Positions 34,421-44,813 of a stretch of 64,000 nucleotides of DNA are shown piece after piece. The stretch comes from Candidatus Melainabacteria bacterium (GTDB taxonomy: Bacteria > Cyanobacteriota > Vampirovibrionia > 2-02-FULL-35-15), in contig JAHFBG010000003.1 of NCBI GenBank assembly GCA_023250155.1, positions 38,040 through 102,039 on the forward strand, written 5' to 3'. Position 1 is the stretch's first letter. The number at the start of each line of letters is the position of its first letter. Below the pieces are notes generated by a model. It had not been told where the DNA came from, did not search any database, and saw only the letters and a program-made list of their open reading frames with translations. The translations under genes were made by a program, and so were the position numbers.

Positions 34421-34427
34421 AGTCTTT

Positions 34428-34511
34428 ATGCTTGATATTGTTTTCTTAGGATTAATAATAATTTTTTTTATAACTTGTTTAGCTTATATAAATACGTGTG
34501 AAAGGTTATGA
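34428..34511 (+). CDS. 27-residue membrane peptide at the head of the kdp operon
   Basis: The peptide is one transmembrane helix (LDIVFLGLIIIFFITCLAYI) ending NTCERL. Small single-helix proteins ending in C-[DE]-R-L occur just before kdpF in other bacteria, so I read it as a real Kdp-associated micro-protein. Six nucleotides separate it from kdpF. It could help assembly or stability of the pump, but this is inferred. Confidence 0.55.
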   Translation: MLDIVFLGLIIIFFITCLAYINTCERL

Positions 34512-34517
34512 GTTCTT

Positions 34518-34607
34518 ATGCTTATTGAATATGTTTTAGGAGGAAGTGTAACTCTTGCATTATTAGTTTATTTAATATATGCATTGTTACATCCAGAAAA
34601 GTTTTAG
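34518..34607 (+). CDS. kdpF: KdpF, small subunit of the potassium pump
   Basis: A 29-residue single-helix protein (VTLALLVYLIYALL) ending HPEKF, with the length and pattern of KdpF (xxLxxYLxYAL...EKF). KdpF stabilises the KdpFABC complex in the inner membrane. It lies 14 bp before kdpA. Confidence 0.8.
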   Translation: MLIEYVLGGSVTLALLVYLIYALLHPEKF

Positions 34608-34621
34608 AAGGTTTTATAAAT

Positions 34622-36322
34622 ATGACACTTAGTGGGATTTTTCAGATTATTGTTTATTGCATAGTTTTAATACTACTCATAAAACCATTGGGCTTATATA
34701 TGGCTAGGGTATTTAATCATGAGTTTACTTTACTTGATCCTATTCTCTGTCCTTTAGAAAAGTTGTTTTATAAGCTTTGTGGAATTAGTTTAAAAAAAGA
34801 GCATGATTGGATTCAATACGCACAAGCCATGCTTGTTTTTAATCTAATCGGTGTTATTGTCTTATATTTAATTTTACGACTACAAAATATACTACCGTTT
34901 AATCCTGATAAATTTTTAGCCATTTCACCTGATCTTGCTTTTAATATTGCTGTTAGTTTTGTATCAAATACAAACTGGCAGTCCTATACAGGTGAAAATA
35001 CAATAAGCTATTTTACTGAAATGCTAGGATTTACTGTGCAAAACTTTCTTTCAGCAGCCACGGGTATTTCATTGGCAGTCGCATTTATACGAGCATTTTC
35101 TAGAGAGCAAACAAGTACATTAGGCAACTTTTGGGTAGATGTAGTTCGCTCAACTCTTTGGATACTTCTCCCACTTTCATTTGCTCTTAGTATTGTTTTT
35201 ATTTTTGAAGGTGTGCCTCAAAATTTAAATTCTTATGTGACTGCAAGAACTATTGAAGGTAAAGTACACACTATTCCACAAGGTCCAATTGCTTCAAGAG
35301 AAAGTATTAAAGAAATTGGTACTAATGGAGGTGGTTTTTTAAATGCAAATTCAGCTCATCCCTATGAAAACCCAACTCCTTTAACCAATCTTCTCCAGAT
35401 GTTAGCAATTTTTCTTATTGGTGCTGCTCTTACAAATACATTTGGCAGAATGGTAAAAGATGAGCGCCAAGGGTGGACATTATTTGTTAGTATGCTAGCT
35501 TTATTTTTAATTGGTGTACTTGTTACTTATTTCTACGAAGCACATGGAAATCCTTTATTGAAGGGTTTGTGCATAGGTGGAAACATGGAGGGTAAAGAGG
35601 TACGTTTTGGAATAGTAGATTCTGCTTTGTATTCCATTATCACCACCTGCGCTTCCTGTGGCGCAGTAAATAGTATGCATGATAGCTTTCTACCTTTAGG
35701 AGGAATATTTTCACTAATTAATATTATGCTTGGTGAAATCATAGTCGGCGGAGTAGGTTCTGGTTTCTATGGAATATTACTTTTTGCAATTATGGCTGTA
35801 TTTATTGCTGGCTTAATGGTCGGTAGAACACCAGAGTACTTAGGAAAAAAAATTGAAACAAAAGAAATGAAAATGACTGTACTTGCAATTTTAATTCTGC
35901 CTTTGTGTGTACATTGCTTTAGTGCATTAGCCTGTATCACTACATGGGGTATACAAGGACCTCTAAATAAAGGGCCTCATGGATTTAGTGAGATTATATA
36001 TGCATTTAGCTCAGCAAGTGGAAACAATGGAAGTGCATTTGCTGGTATAAATGCAAACACATTTTTCTATAATATTACAACTGGTCTTGCAATGCTAATA
36101 GGAAGATTTTTAGTTATTGTACCGACCATGGCAGTAGCAGGCTCTTTAGTTAGAAAAAAAATAATTCCTTCATCAAGTGGAACTCTGCCTACTACTGATT
36201 TAACGTTTGTAATTCTTTTGATTTTAGTTATTCTTACTGTAGGGGGATTAGTTTATTTCCCTGCATTGTCGCTTGGACCAATTGTAGAGCATTTTTTAAT
36301 GATTAATGGGAAAACATTTTAA
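34622..36322 (+). CDS. kdpA: potassium-transporting ATPase subunit KdpA
   Basis: The potassium-binding, channel-like subunit of the high-affinity KdpFABC pump. The 566 residues span about ten membrane helices and show the four selectivity-filter regions: [40 protein letters not shown] and [10 protein letters not shown]. An AGAAGG site lies upstream. The end overlaps the start assigned to kdpB. Kdp is normally induced at low potassium by KdpDE, but no kdpDE is present in this window. Confidence 0.97.
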   Translation: MTLSGIFQIIVYCIVLILLIKPLGLYMARVFNHEFTLLDPILCPLEKLFYKLCGISLKKEHDWIQYAQAMLVFNLIGVIVLYLILRLQNILPFNPDKFLAISPDLAFNIAVSFVSNTNWQSYTGENTISYFTEMLGFTVQNFLSAATGISLAVAFIRAFSREQTSTLGNFWVDVVRSTLWILLPLSFALSIVFIFEGVPQNLNSYVTARTIEGKVHTIPQGPIASRESIKEIGTNGGGFLNANSAHPYENPTPLTNLLQMLAIFLIGAALTNTFGRMVKDERQGWTLFVSMLALFLIGVLVTYFYEAHGNPLLKGLCIGGNMEGKEVRFGIVDSALYSIITTCASCGAVNSMHDSFLPLGGIFSLINIMLGEIIVGGVGSGFYGILLFAIMAVFIAGLMVGRTPEYLGKKIETKEMKMTVLAILILPLCVHCFSALACITTWGIQGPLNKGPHGFSEIIYAFSSASGNNGSAFAGINANTFFYNITTGLAMLIGRFLVIVPTMAVAGSLVRKKIIPSSSGTLPTTDLTFVILLILVILTVGGLVYFPALSLGPIVEHFLMINGKTF

Positions 36323-38387
36323 TATGGTTTTTAAAGAAAAGAAAAAATTAAGCATAGATTGGAAACTCTTAAAGCAAGCAGCTATAGATTCTTTCATTAA
36401 ACTAAATCCACTGAAACTATATCGTAGTCCTGTTATGTTTGTTGTTGAAATAGTAGCTTTTTTAACCACTATACTTTTTGTTTTAAGTTTAAAAAATTTA
36501 AATCAAGATAATCCATTTTTTGTAGGTCAAATTACATTATGGCTTTGGTTTACTGTATTATTTGGAAACTTTGCAGAGTCAATGGCTGAAGGACGTGGAA
36601 AAGCACAAGCTAATTCCTTAAAACAAACTAAGGTTGAAACAAAAGCAAAGCTACTAAAGAATCTTGAATCAAACAGCTATGAATTAGTGCCTGCAACTGA
36701 TCTTAAAAAAGAAGATCTTGTATTAGTTGAAACAGGAGACATTATTCCTGGTGATGGAGAAATAATTGAAGGTGTTGCACTAATAGATGAGTCTGCTATC
36801 ACTGGTGAATCTGCAGCTGTATTAAAACAAAGTGGTGGTGATAAATCTTCTGTCACAGCAGGAACATCTGTTATTTCCGATTCAATAAAAATAAAAATCA
36901 CATCAAACCCTGGAGAATCATTTTTAGATCAAATGATTAGCCTAGTTGAAGGCGCAACAAGACAAAAAACACCAAATGAGCTTGCCTTAAATATCCTGCT
37001 TGCTGGAATGACAGTAATTTTTCTTATAGCTACTTGTACCATTGAGATGTTTTCAATATATGCAGGTCAGCATATTTCTATAACTATCTTAATTGCACTT
37101 CTTGTAACCCTTATTCCTACTACTATTGGTGGGTTGCTTTCAGCGATAGGAATTGCAGGCATTGATCGTCTTGTTCAGCATAATATTCTTGCTATGTCAG
37201 GAAAAGCTGTTGAAGCTGCTGGTGATGTGGATACACTACTTCTTGATAAGACAGGAACAATTACATTTGGAAACAGAATGGCTACTGAATTTATTCCTGT
37301 AGTAGGAGTCAGTGAATTAGAGCTTGCTGATACAGCACAACTTTCCTCATTAAGTGACGAGACTCCTGAAGGACGTTCTATAGTTGTACTAGCTAAGGAT
37401 AGATATGAATTAAGAGAAAGAAATATGGCACAGTTAAATGCTAAGTTTATACCTTTTACAGCACAAACCAGAATGAGTGGTGTAGATTATGAGAACACTG
37501 AGATTAGAAAAGGTGCTTTTGATGCAGTCATAGACTACATAAGAGAAAAAACACAAAACAGTTCTTTTGAACCACCAAAAGACTTGGGTTTGGCTGTAGA
37601 AAAAATCAGCATGTCAGGTGGTACACCACTTGTAGTTTCTAAGAACAATAAACTACTTGGAGTAATTCATTTAAAAGATATTGTTAAAGGTGGCATGCGT
37701 GAACGATTTGAGGAACTTAGAAGAATGGGAATACGCACTATTATGATCACTGGTGACAATCCTCTTACAGCCAGTGCTATAGCAAAAGAAGCTGGTGTAG
37801 ATGATTTCCTTGCAAATGCTAAACCACAAGATAAATTAAACCTTATTCGAAATGAACAAGCTAAGGGCAAATTGTTAGCTATGACAGGAGATGGTACAAA
37901 TGATGCTCCAGCACTTGCTCAAGCTGATGTAGGCGTGGCTATGAACTCCGGTACACAAGCAGCCAAAGAAGCAGGAAATATGATTGATTTAGATTCAAAT
38001 CCTACAAAACTCATAGAAGTAGTTGCTATTGGAAAACAGTTGCTAATTACAAGAGGTGCTTTAACTACATTTAGCATCGCAAATGATGTTGCAAAGTATT
38101 TTGCAATAATCCCTGCAATGTTTTCTAGAACTTATCCTGAGCTTCAAGCCTTAAATATAATGCGCCTCACTACACCAGAAAGTGCAATTTTATCAGCTGT
38201 TATTTTCAATGCATTAATTATAATTGCACTGTTGCCTATTTCCTTAAAAGGTGTAAAGTATACACCTAGTGGAGCAGCAATTATTTTAAGACGCAATTTA
38301 CTTATCTATGGATTTGGGGGGATTATTGTTCCTTTTATTGGAATGAAAATCATTGATTTTATTGTTAATTTCTTACATCTTGCTTAA
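36306..38387 (+). CDS. kdpB: potassium-transporting ATPase subunit KdpB
   Basis: The P-type ATPase that drives the pump. The 693 residues contain TGES (actuator domain), the phosphorylation motif [11 protein letters not shown], the nucleotide-domain motif KGAFDAV, and the hinge [24 protein letters not shown]. The inhibitory serine of the TGES motif region is conserved in context. The first ATG overlaps kdpA by 17 nt. The ATG at 36324, 1 nt after the kdpA stop, is an equally good start and would remove six residues. Confidence 0.97.
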   Translation: MGKHFNMVFKEKKKLSIDWKLLKQAAIDSFIKLNPLKLYRSPVMFVVEIVAFLTTILFVLSLKNLNQDNPFFVGQITLWLWFTVLFGNFAESMAEGRGKAQANSLKQTKVETKAKLLKNLESNSYELVPATDLKKEDLVLVETGDIIPGDGEIIEGVALIDESAITGESAAVLKQSGGDKSSVTAGTSVISDSIKIKITSNPGESFLDQMISLVEGATRQKTPNELALNILLAGMTVIFLIATCTIEMFSIYAGQHISITILIALLVTLIPTTIGGLLSAIGIAGIDRLVQHNILAMSGKAVEAAGDVDTLLLDKTGTITFGNRMATEFIPVVGVSELELADTAQLSSLSDETPEGRSIVVLAKDRYELRERNMAQLNAKFIPFTAQTRMSGVDYENTEIRKGAFDAVIDYIREKTQNSSFEPPKDLGLAVEKISMSGGTPLVVSKNNKLLGVIHLKDIVKGGMRERFEELRRMGIRTIMITGDNPLTASAIAKEAGVDDFLANAKPQDKLNLIRNEQAKGKLLAMTGDGTNDAPALAQADVGVAMNSGTQAAKEAGNMIDLDSNPTKLIEVVAIGKQLLITRGALTTFSIANDVAKYFAIIPAMFSRTYPELQALNIMRLTTPESAILSAVIFNALIIIALLPISLKGVKYTPSGAAIILRRNLLIYGFGGIIVPFIGMKIIDFIVNFLHLA

Positions 38388-38394
38388 AAACATT

Positions 38395-38946
38395 ATGCTA
38401 AATCATTTTAAAACTGCAATCTTACTAACACTGATACTTACCATCCTTACAGGGTTAATTTATCCATTAACAGTTACCTTAATAGCAAAAACTTTTTTCC
38501 CTTATCAAGCAAGTGGAAGTTTGATTCGAAAAGATAAAACTGTTATAGGATCTAAACTTATAGCTCAAGATTTTAAAAGTCCTAAATACTTTCATCCTCG
38601 CCCCTCAGTCTCAAATCATGATCCTGTAAAGTCTGGAGGCTCTAACCTTGGTCCCACAAGTAAAGTACTTATTAATAGAATTATAATGGATGTACAAAAA
38701 CTTCAAAAAGAAAACCCACATAGTTCAATTCCTATTGATTTGGTTACAGAATCAGGAAGCGGACTTGATCCTCACATTTCAATTAAAGCCGCAGAATTTC
38801 AAATACCAAGAATTGCTAAAGCTAGAAATATTACACAAGAAAAAATTTATACATTAATAAAAAAATATTCCGAAGGTAAATTGTTTGGTCTTTATGGTGA
38901 ATCAAGAGTCAATGTTCTTCTTTTAAACCTTGATTTAGATAAATAA
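38395..38946 (+). CDS. kdpC: potassium-transporting ATPase subunit KdpC
   Basis: The single-span subunit that assists nucleotide binding and assembly. The start MLNHFKTAILLTLILTILTGLIYPL, 7 nt after kdpB, gives the normal N-terminal helix; a longer frame reaches into kdpB and is unlikely. Family motifs are present: GSKLIAQDF, YFHPRPS, SGGSNLGPTS and ESGSGLDPHIS. Length 183 residues, normal. Confidence 0.96.
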   Translation: MLNHFKTAILLTLILTILTGLIYPLTVTLIAKTFFPYQASGSLIRKDKTVIGSKLIAQDFKSPKYFHPRPSVSNHDPVKSGGSNLGPTSKVLINRIIMDVQKLQKENPHSSIPIDLVTESGSGLDPHISIKAAEFQIPRIAKARNITQEKIYTLIKKYSEGKLFGLYGESRVNVLLLNLDLDK

Positions 38947-39014
38947 CTTGTCAAGTAATGTTTATAATTATTTATTTGTTTTAAAATAAAACTACTTTAA
39001 CCTATTTATAAACT

Positions 39015-41876
39015 ATGAAAATCCCCCAAATAAACAATGCCTTGGGAAAAAATATAATTCCTGTACAAGATGCTAACAAAGATCTTGGTGAAGAAAAGAA
39101 TATAGATCAAAATTCTTCTTCTGTCCCTCAAGACAATAATGCTCTTTTAAAATTACAAATAAAAAATCTATCTGAAAGCAGGGATAAACTTCTTGAATCT
39201 GGAGCATTAGAAAAAAAGATAAAAGAAGAACATGTAAGTTTATACAATGACTTTCGACTTTTATTTGAAAAACATGATTGGCATGGGTTGTTACAAGATA
39301 TCGCTAATACTACTTGTAAACTTATTAATGAAGGAGCTTCTCCTAATGGCTTAAAGTTGTTTTTTGAAAGTACTGTGTACAATCTACTTACAGGTCGACA
39401 ACTGTGGGATATAAGAGCTTCTTTCCCTTCCCTTATTAAAGCTAAACCTAATAAAGAACAGTGGAGACTATTTGAAGAAGTAAATGATTACTATAAAAAA
39501 CGAAGTTTTAAAATTGATGCATTGCCTTTCATTTTTAGTCGTTTAATTGAATCAGAACCTACTCCTCTTGCATGGGATATCTATAAAACTGCAGTAGCTT
39601 ATTATAAGAAAAAAGGATTAAAGATTGATAAGTTTACAAAAGATTTTACAGAGTTAGTTTATCGTAATCCTACAACAGAACAATTAGAAGTTTTTAAAGA
39701 TATCATTTCTTTTTATATGGACAATAAGAAGAACTACTATTTAAATCAAATCCCTGGTCATTTTTCTAGGCTTATTTGGTCAAAACCTTCTAATGAAAAT
39801 TTTAATCTCTACAAAGATATCATTGCAAACTATAAAGAATATAAATGGCAATTAAATACATTTACATGGCGCTTTGCCGATTTTGTTGTAAAGGATTCTT
39901 CAGAAGATAAATTAGAAAATAAAGCACTGAAAGAAAAAATAGAGCTTTTTAAAGATGTTCTTTCCTCTTCTAAAGACAATAAATTTAATGTTGACTATGT
40001 TGATTTTTCTCGTATTAATGATATGAAATTTACACCCCATGAATGGCAAGTTTTTAAAGAACTTATTGCAGTATACAAAAATCGGAATTGGAATCCTGAT
40101 TATTTTGTAAAAAACTTTTGTAGATTAGTTAAAGAAAGTCCAACACCGTTAATACTAGAAACTCTTAAAAATGTAATTGCTGTAATACCTCAAAAGTATG
40201 ATGTTTTTTTTCATTGTAATGTCTTAGAATGTTTTATTTCTATGGCAGAAGGAAAAGTCTCTCCCACTCTTTTAAAAACCTTCAATCAGGGATTACAAAA
40301 TGGAATCATAAAGCCAATAAACCCATTATTAAAGGCTCTTCAAGAAATGGCTATACATACTGCAATTGTTAATTTAATCGGAAATGATCCTGAAGGGATC
40401 AAGGACTTCTCACGGACTGCCATCCAGGATATTGCAAGTAGTGATTCACTACCTTATGCACGTGTAGGCAAAAGTCTTAAAGCACAAAAAATGTACAATG
40501 AAACTTTAGAAGTTTATAATAGAGCATTTAATAGTTATCATGGTTTTAGTTCACTTACCTTTGAAACAAAAAGATCACCAACTAAAGAACCCCCACTATT
40601 AGCTAGGTTTGGCAGAGACACTGCTCAATCAATTAAGTATTTAAATGCAAAAGATATAACCTTATTTCCAGGGCGAGGGTTTTTAATTTCAGGACCTGTG
40701 CTTGAGAAGATCTTTGCAATTGACAAACAATCCATAATAAATAATGAAGATCCTTTTCATCGGTATAAAACTGCTTGGCCATGGTCTAAGGAAATATTTG
40801 ATGACTTATCTAAAACACATTTTTTATTTACTCGAGGAATGATAGCTGTTTCTTGTCCCGGTGATCCCAAATATGAACTAGAAGATTCTAATGGTAAAAA
40901 GATTAACTATAGTTATGTAGTATTCAACGATCATCATCATAATTATGGTTTTGATGCAGCATTCTTAGTTCCTACAGAAGTTCTAAGAAAAAAGTTAAAT
41001 GGAACTACTATTCCTTATGAGAACTATACTGGTCCATCATTACATAAAGATATAAAAGATATAAATGAAGCAGGATTCAAACCAGAAGATTTAATTAATG
41101 AAGCTAAAGCAATACCAGCGAATGTATTAAATCTTTGCTGGGGATCTAATATTGGTGGTGGGCTATGTAATGCTTATCCAGTAGGTAGTACACCGTATCA
41201 TGAGTGGGAAAAGTCAGAAGAGCTGAAAGATGAAACAAAAGATATTTATGAACATATCCACAAATCCCATATGACAGGAACTTATGAAAGTCATATGACA
41301 AAAGAATTAAGAAATAAATTAATTCCTCTCAGAAAAGCACATGATGAAGTTTATATGCTTACAAACAGGTACCAAAACCTTTTAGACTTATTTAAACTAT
41401 CTCTTGCAAAATGGCATAAAGGAGAAACCCTTGGAGAAGCACAAGAACCACTTAATGAAACAGATGATGATTTATTTAAAAAAACAGAGACGAAGTTTGA
41501 ACAGTTTCTTAAAGAAGAAGCGCTAGATGATATGGAAGTAGAAGGATTTAACTTAAATCCAAATGCAAACAGGATGCTAGTTGAAGCATATAAATGGCAT
41601 AAGGAACATGAATCAGAGAAAGCAAATCCAAATGACTTCCCCATCTTAGTTTTAGCTAATGCATTAGATTGGTGGACAAAACCTGAATCACCATTTATGT
41701 TAGATACTTTTGATATGTCATTAACCATAAATGATCAAAAGATCCAGTTGCCCCAAGATTCAAATGGTATTCAGGAAGAAGAGTTAAAGATTTGGCATGA
41801 ACAAATTATTCCATATCTTAGAGACTCAAAAGCCGATTTACGATTTTATGATCGAAGAGATCTTGAATTAAGTTAA
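39015..41876 (+). CDS. 953-residue orphan protein with about 45-residue helical repeats
   Basis: No family is recognised. After a polar N-terminus (MKIPQINNALGKNIIPVQD) and a coiled segment (about 45-75), residues about 140-400 contain some six repeats of about 45 residues with the pattern P-T/N-x3-W-x2-F-K-D-x2-x2-Y-K-x6-I-D-x-F-x3-F-x2-L-V/I, like a degenerate TPR/PPR-type solenoid. The C-terminal half differs and holds NDHHHNYGFDAAF (about residue 638) and NLCWGSNIGGGLCNAYP (about 700), which look like an enzyme core. There is no signal peptide or Shine-Dalgarno. It could be a large effector or scaffold-enzyme. Confidence 0.65.
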   Translation: MKIPQINNALGKNIIPVQDANKDLGEEKNIDQNSSSVPQDNNALLKLQIKNLSESRDKLLESGALEKKIKEEHVSLYNDFRLLFEKHDWHGLLQDIANTTCKLINEGASPNGLKLFFESTVYNLLTGRQLWDIRASFPSLIKAKPNKEQWRLFEEVNDYYKKRSFKIDALPFIFSRLIESEPTPLAWDIYKTAVAYYKKKGLKIDKFTKDFTELVYRNPTTEQLEVFKDIISFYMDNKKNYYLNQIPGHFSRLIWSKPSNENFNLYKDIIANYKEYKWQLNTFTWRFADFVVKDSSEDKLENKALKEKIELFKDVLSSSKDNKFNVDYVDFSRINDMKFTPHEWQVFKELIAVYKNRNWNPDYFVKNFCRLVKESPTPLILETLKNVIAVIPQKYDVFFHCNVLECFISMAEGKVSPTLLKTFNQGLQNGIIKPINPLLKALQEMAIHTAIVNLIGNDPEGIKDFSRTAIQDIASSDSLPYARVGKSLKAQKMYNETLEVYNRAFNSYHGFSSLTFETKRSPTKEPPLLARFGRDTAQSIKYLNAKDITLFPGRGFLISGPVLEKIFAIDKQSIINNEDPFHRYKTAWPWSKEIFDDLSKTHFLFTRGMIAVSCPGDPKYELEDSNGKKINYSYVVFNDHHHNYGFDAAFLVPTEVLRKKLNGTTIPYENYTGPSLHKDIKDINEAGFKPEDLINEAKAIPANVLNLCWGSNIGGGLCNAYPVGSTPYHEWEKSEELKDETKDIYEHIHKSHMTGTYESHMTKELRNKLIPLRKAHDEVYMLTNRYQNLLDLFKLSLAKWHKGETLGEAQEPLNETDDDLFKKTETKFEQFLKEEALDDMEVEGFNLNPNANRMLVEAYKWHKEHESEKANPNDFPILVLANALDWWTKPESPFMLDTFDMSLTINDQKIQLPQDSNGIQEEELKIWHEQIIPYLRDSKADLRFYDRRDLELS

Positions 41877-41885
41877 CTCATCACA

Positions 41886-43055
41886 TCAAATTGTTTTGGA
41901 AGCCTTTCCATTGATTTCAATATTAACTCTTTCAAGAGACTCATCTTTGTAATAGTACCCAATACCTACATCACTAAATTGAACAAATGCTTTTTTATCT
42001 TTATCCGAAATAATAATTGGACTATCTTCAGGAAAGCCTTGCGGCAAGTCAAAATGAAAAATCATTGTATGTCCTACTGTTTGATAGATACCACTAGGAA
42101 TATCATCGAGTAAGCTTGTAATAAGCTTTTTCCCACTGTTAGCAATTCCTGTTATTCTCATCAAGTAGGATGTGTTTTTACCATTAGCATCTTTTCCTCT
42201 AATGTTAAATATAGGATCGTTGGAAAACGGCGCATTTATTTCTTTCCAATCATATTTAGCTTTCTGTTTACAATCCATAAAACATTCATAAGAAGTTTTT
42301 CCTAATTGTTTTATTTTTTCATTTAAAACTTGTACAAAGTTAAATGAGTCTTTAGAATCTTGAATTTGTAGCTTGTTCAAATCTTCATTTGTAATAAAAC
42401 TATGTGTATATGATTTTGGTATATTGTATTCATTATCGATAAAAGCATAAGCAGCAAGAAGACTACCTTCTGAAATGTTTTTTAATAAATCTTCTGTTAT
42501 TTTATAACCACTTGAAATATCCTTCTCAACATCATTTGATGGAATATAAATAGGATTATTATTTCTTCCTGTAATAGCCAATGGCTTACCATCATCCTTT
42601 CTAGTAAAGAATAAAAACTCATGATTTCCAACAAGCCTATAAATCTCAGTATTATTAGTAATTTGTTTATTTAGCCAATGGTCAATTACATCTGAATCTT
42701 TTCCTCTGTTATAAATATCTCCAAGCAAGATATATTTAAAACCGCTTTTTAATTTCAAATCACTTTCTAAAACTCCATGCCTATGTAATGTAGTAATTAA
42801 ATGTACAAAGTCACCATGAAGATCTGGTATACAAACTGTTTCACCATCTTGAAAAAAAGATTTTTCATCTTGTAGTATTGATTTTAAATGTTCTATAAGA
42901 ACTGTAAATAATTTTTCCGACTTTTCTTGTATAACAGTTTCATTTGCATAAGGCATTTGAGCAGCTTTTTGAAAGTCCGGTAATTTTACAGCGCTTGGTT
43001 TATAAGAGCTTAAAGCTTGCATAGAAGTAGAATAATGATTCAATGAAACTTGCAT
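41886..43055 (-). CDS. calcineurin-like metallophosphatase (PPP-type)
   Basis: A 389-residue protein with the three metal-site motifs of PPP-type phosphatases: PDLHGD (residues 77-82, DxH), GDIYNRGKDS (112-121, GDxxDRG variant with Asn) and GNHEF (143-147). A later QTVGHT (about 325) supplies the GH pair. It probably dephosphorylates proteins or small phosphates. The N-terminus (MQVSLNHYSTSMQALSS) is a flexible extension in the style of other orphans. It converges with the 953-residue repeat-protein gene (9-bp gap). The Asp-to-Asn change in motif 2 could reduce activity. Confidence 0.8.
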   Translation of the reverse strand: MQVSLNHYSTSMQALSSYKPSAVKLPDFQKAAQMPYANETVIQEKSEKLFTVLIEHLKSILQDEKSFFQDGETVCIPDLHGDFVHLITTLHRHGVLESDLKLKSGFKYILLGDIYNRGKDSDVIDHWLNKQITNNTEIYRLVGNHEFLFFTRKDDGKPLAITGRNNNPIYIPSNDVEKDISSGYKITEDLLKNISEGSLLAAYAFIDNEYNIPKSYTHSFITNEDLNKLQIQDSKDSFNFVQVLNEKIKQLGKTSYECFMDCKQKAKYDWKEINAPFSNDPIFNIRGKDANGKNTSYLMRITGIANSGKKLITSLLDDIPSGIYQTVGHTMIFHFDLPQGFPEDSPIIISDKDKKAFVQFSDVGIGYYYKDESLERVNIEINGKASKTI

Positions 43056-43142
43056 AAGTAATACATACTTTTTAACTCATTACACAAATAATTATGGTAG
43101 TATAAAACCCAATTAAATTAAATCTATAAGGAGCCAATTAAT

Positions 43143-44483
43143 ATGAGATTAACACAAGTCACCTCATTTCCACCACATAATATACAATCCACTAAAGACA
43201 CTCATAACTCTAGCTCTGTATTGCCCACTGAAAACGAGCCAACAGTAATCAATTTAAAAAATGGAATAAAAATTATTGCAGAAGAAATGCCTGGTGCTAT
43301 ATCTTGTGCTATGAGTATTTGGGTAAAAACAGGTTCAGTAAATGAAAATATAAAAAATAACGGGATCTCTCATTTTATTGAACATATGATGTTTAAAGGA
43401 ACTGAAAAAAGATCGGCCCTTGATATTTCAAAGGAAAGTGAAAGTGTAGGAGCAAATTTAAATGCATTTACTTCACAAGAACTTACTTGTTACTATACAA
43501 AAGTTTTAGGTGAACATGCAATGGTTCCACTTGAGATTTTATTAGATATGGTTTTTAATTCAAAGCTAGATGATACTGAGCTTACAAATGAGAAAAAAGT
43601 AGTATTAGAAGAAATTAAAATGTATGAAGATAAACCTAACAACAGTGCTATTAAACTTGCTTATAGTACACTCTGGAATAAGCATCCATTAGGACGACCA
43701 ATAATAGGTACAAATGAAACAGTGTCAGGTCTTAGCAAAGATCGTATACGTCAATATTTAAATGATTTTTATACACCTAGTAATATGGTTATTTCAATAG
43801 CTGGAAAGTTTAATATAGATGATGTAGTTAAACTAGTAGTAAATTCTACACCAAAAACTAAGACTAAAACAAAAGAAGTTAAATTACCTGTATTATCTAC
43901 AAATTCAGATGTAGTGATTCAAAATAAAGATATTAATCAGGCACATCTAGCTTTAGTTACAAAAGGAATAAGTATAAATGATGAAAGAAAATTTACTTTA
44001 GCTATAACTGAGGAGATCCTTGGTGGTGGTATGAGTTCAAGACTATTTCAGGAAGTTAGAGAAAAAAGAGGCTTGGCATATACTATTAGCTCTTTTTCAG
44101 ACAGCTTTAAAGCTGGTGGATTGTCTGGTGTATATGCTGGTACTTCAATCAAAGATTCTAAATTGGCTTTAGGTTTAATCTTAGATGAATTAAATAAAAT
44201 GAAAACAGATGGTGTCCAAGATGAAGAGCTTAAAAAAGCAAAAGTAAACCTAAAATCAAGTATTCTTATGAATCTTGAATCTACTGCTGGAAGAGCTGAG
44301 CGAAATGCAGAACAAAACATTTATTACAATAAGTTCTTTTCTACTAAGGCAGTAAGTCAATTTATTGAATCTGTCACAAATAAAGACATCACTGAGTTAA
44401 CACGTGAACTCTTTAATCCAAAACATTTTACACTTGCTGTAGTCGGCAATAAAAAGAAATTACCTAAAAATATAGAGTTATAG
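43143..44483 (+). CDS. M16-family zinc peptidase (processing peptidase-like)
   Basis: A 446-residue peptidase. The inverted zinc motif HFIEH is at residues 77-81, with the distal glutamate in VVLEEIKMYED about 75 residues later, so it is probably active. Other landmarks are KGTEKRSA, NAFTSQELTCYY and GGGMSSRLFQEVREKRGLAY. Family members process or degrade peptides in cytoplasm or periplasm. There is an unusual Ser/Thr/Asn-rich extension of about 35 residues before the normal domain start (INLKNGIKII). A TAAGGAG site fixes the start. Confidence 0.9.
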   Translation: MRLTQVTSFPPHNIQSTKDTHNSSSVLPTENEPTVINLKNGIKIIAEEMPGAISCAMSIWVKTGSVNENIKNNGISHFIEHMMFKGTEKRSALDISKESESVGANLNAFTSQELTCYYTKVLGEHAMVPLEILLDMVFNSKLDDTELTNEKKVVLEEIKMYEDKPNNSAIKLAYSTLWNKHPLGRPIIGTNETVSGLSKDRIRQYLNDFYTPSNMVISIAGKFNIDDVVKLVVNSTPKTKTKTKEVKLPVLSTNSDVVIQNKDINQAHLALVTKGISINDERKFTLAITEEILGGGMSSRLFQEVREKRGLAYTISSFSDSFKAGGLSGVYAGTSIKDSKLALGLILDELNKMKTDGVQDEELKKAKVNLKSSILMNLESTAGRAERNAEQNIYYNKFFSTKAVSQFIESVTNKDITELTRELFNPKHFTLAVVGNKKKLPKNIEL

Positions 44484-44490
44484 AAAAAAT

Positions 44491-44518
44491 AAAACCCCGC
44501 TGTGTGAGGCGAGGTTTT
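44491..44518 (+). terminator. probable terminator after the M16 peptidase
   Basis: AAAACCCCGC pairs with GCGAGGTTTT (one C-A mismatch) around an 8-nt loop, 8 nt after the stop codon. The T-run is short, so strength is uncertain. Confidence 0.5.
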
Positions 44519-44660
44519 GGGCTTGGTAACTTGTGATTGATACTATATTACTCCTTAGAAATTAAAATAAGGTAATGATCTTGCCCTTTGATTCTTTATT
44601 TATTTTTAAGTTGCAGTATCGATATCCTCAAGAGTTATTGCTATTGGTTTACTATATTTT

Positions 44661-44777
44661 GACTTACGCTCGCAACCCTATTCGGGTTAGCTCGCTTTTC
44701 CAGAAAGGCAATTTTTGGTAAGTAAATTACACAAAAATCTTATGAACTTTACAAGATATTAGAATTTAGCGTAAGTC
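44661..44777. repeat. inverted repeat with internal hairpin in a 330-bp gap
   Basis: GACTTACGCT (44661-44670) and AGCGTAAGTC (44768-44777) are perfect inverted copies about 97 bp apart. Just inside the left arm is AACCC-TATTC-GGGTT flanked by direct GCTCGC copies, a GC-rich patch in AT-rich DNA. The right arm lies 5 bp before the likely TATAAT of the TauE gene. It could be a small mobile repeat or an operator. The remainder of the gap (44484-44813) holds no gene. Confidence 0.45.
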
Positions 44778-44782
44778 CTGTA

Positions 44783-44788
44783 TATAAT
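44783..44788 (+). promoter_or_regulatory. candidate -10 box of the short TauE gene
   Basis: TATAAT lies 25 nt before the ATG, followed by an AAAGGAG ribosome site. No clear -35 is seen. Confidence 0.4.
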
Positions 44789-44813
44789 AAATTCCATCAA
44801 AGGAGAAGTATAT

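Noticed and set aside
38353..38394. Extended start of kdpC within kdpB
   Set aside because: The ATG at 38395 gives the normal KdpC N-terminal helix.
44671..44700. tRNA-like sequence in the gap before the TauE gene
   Set aside because: The GC-rich patch forms only a 5-bp stem and lacks a T-arm GTTCRA motif and acceptor stem.
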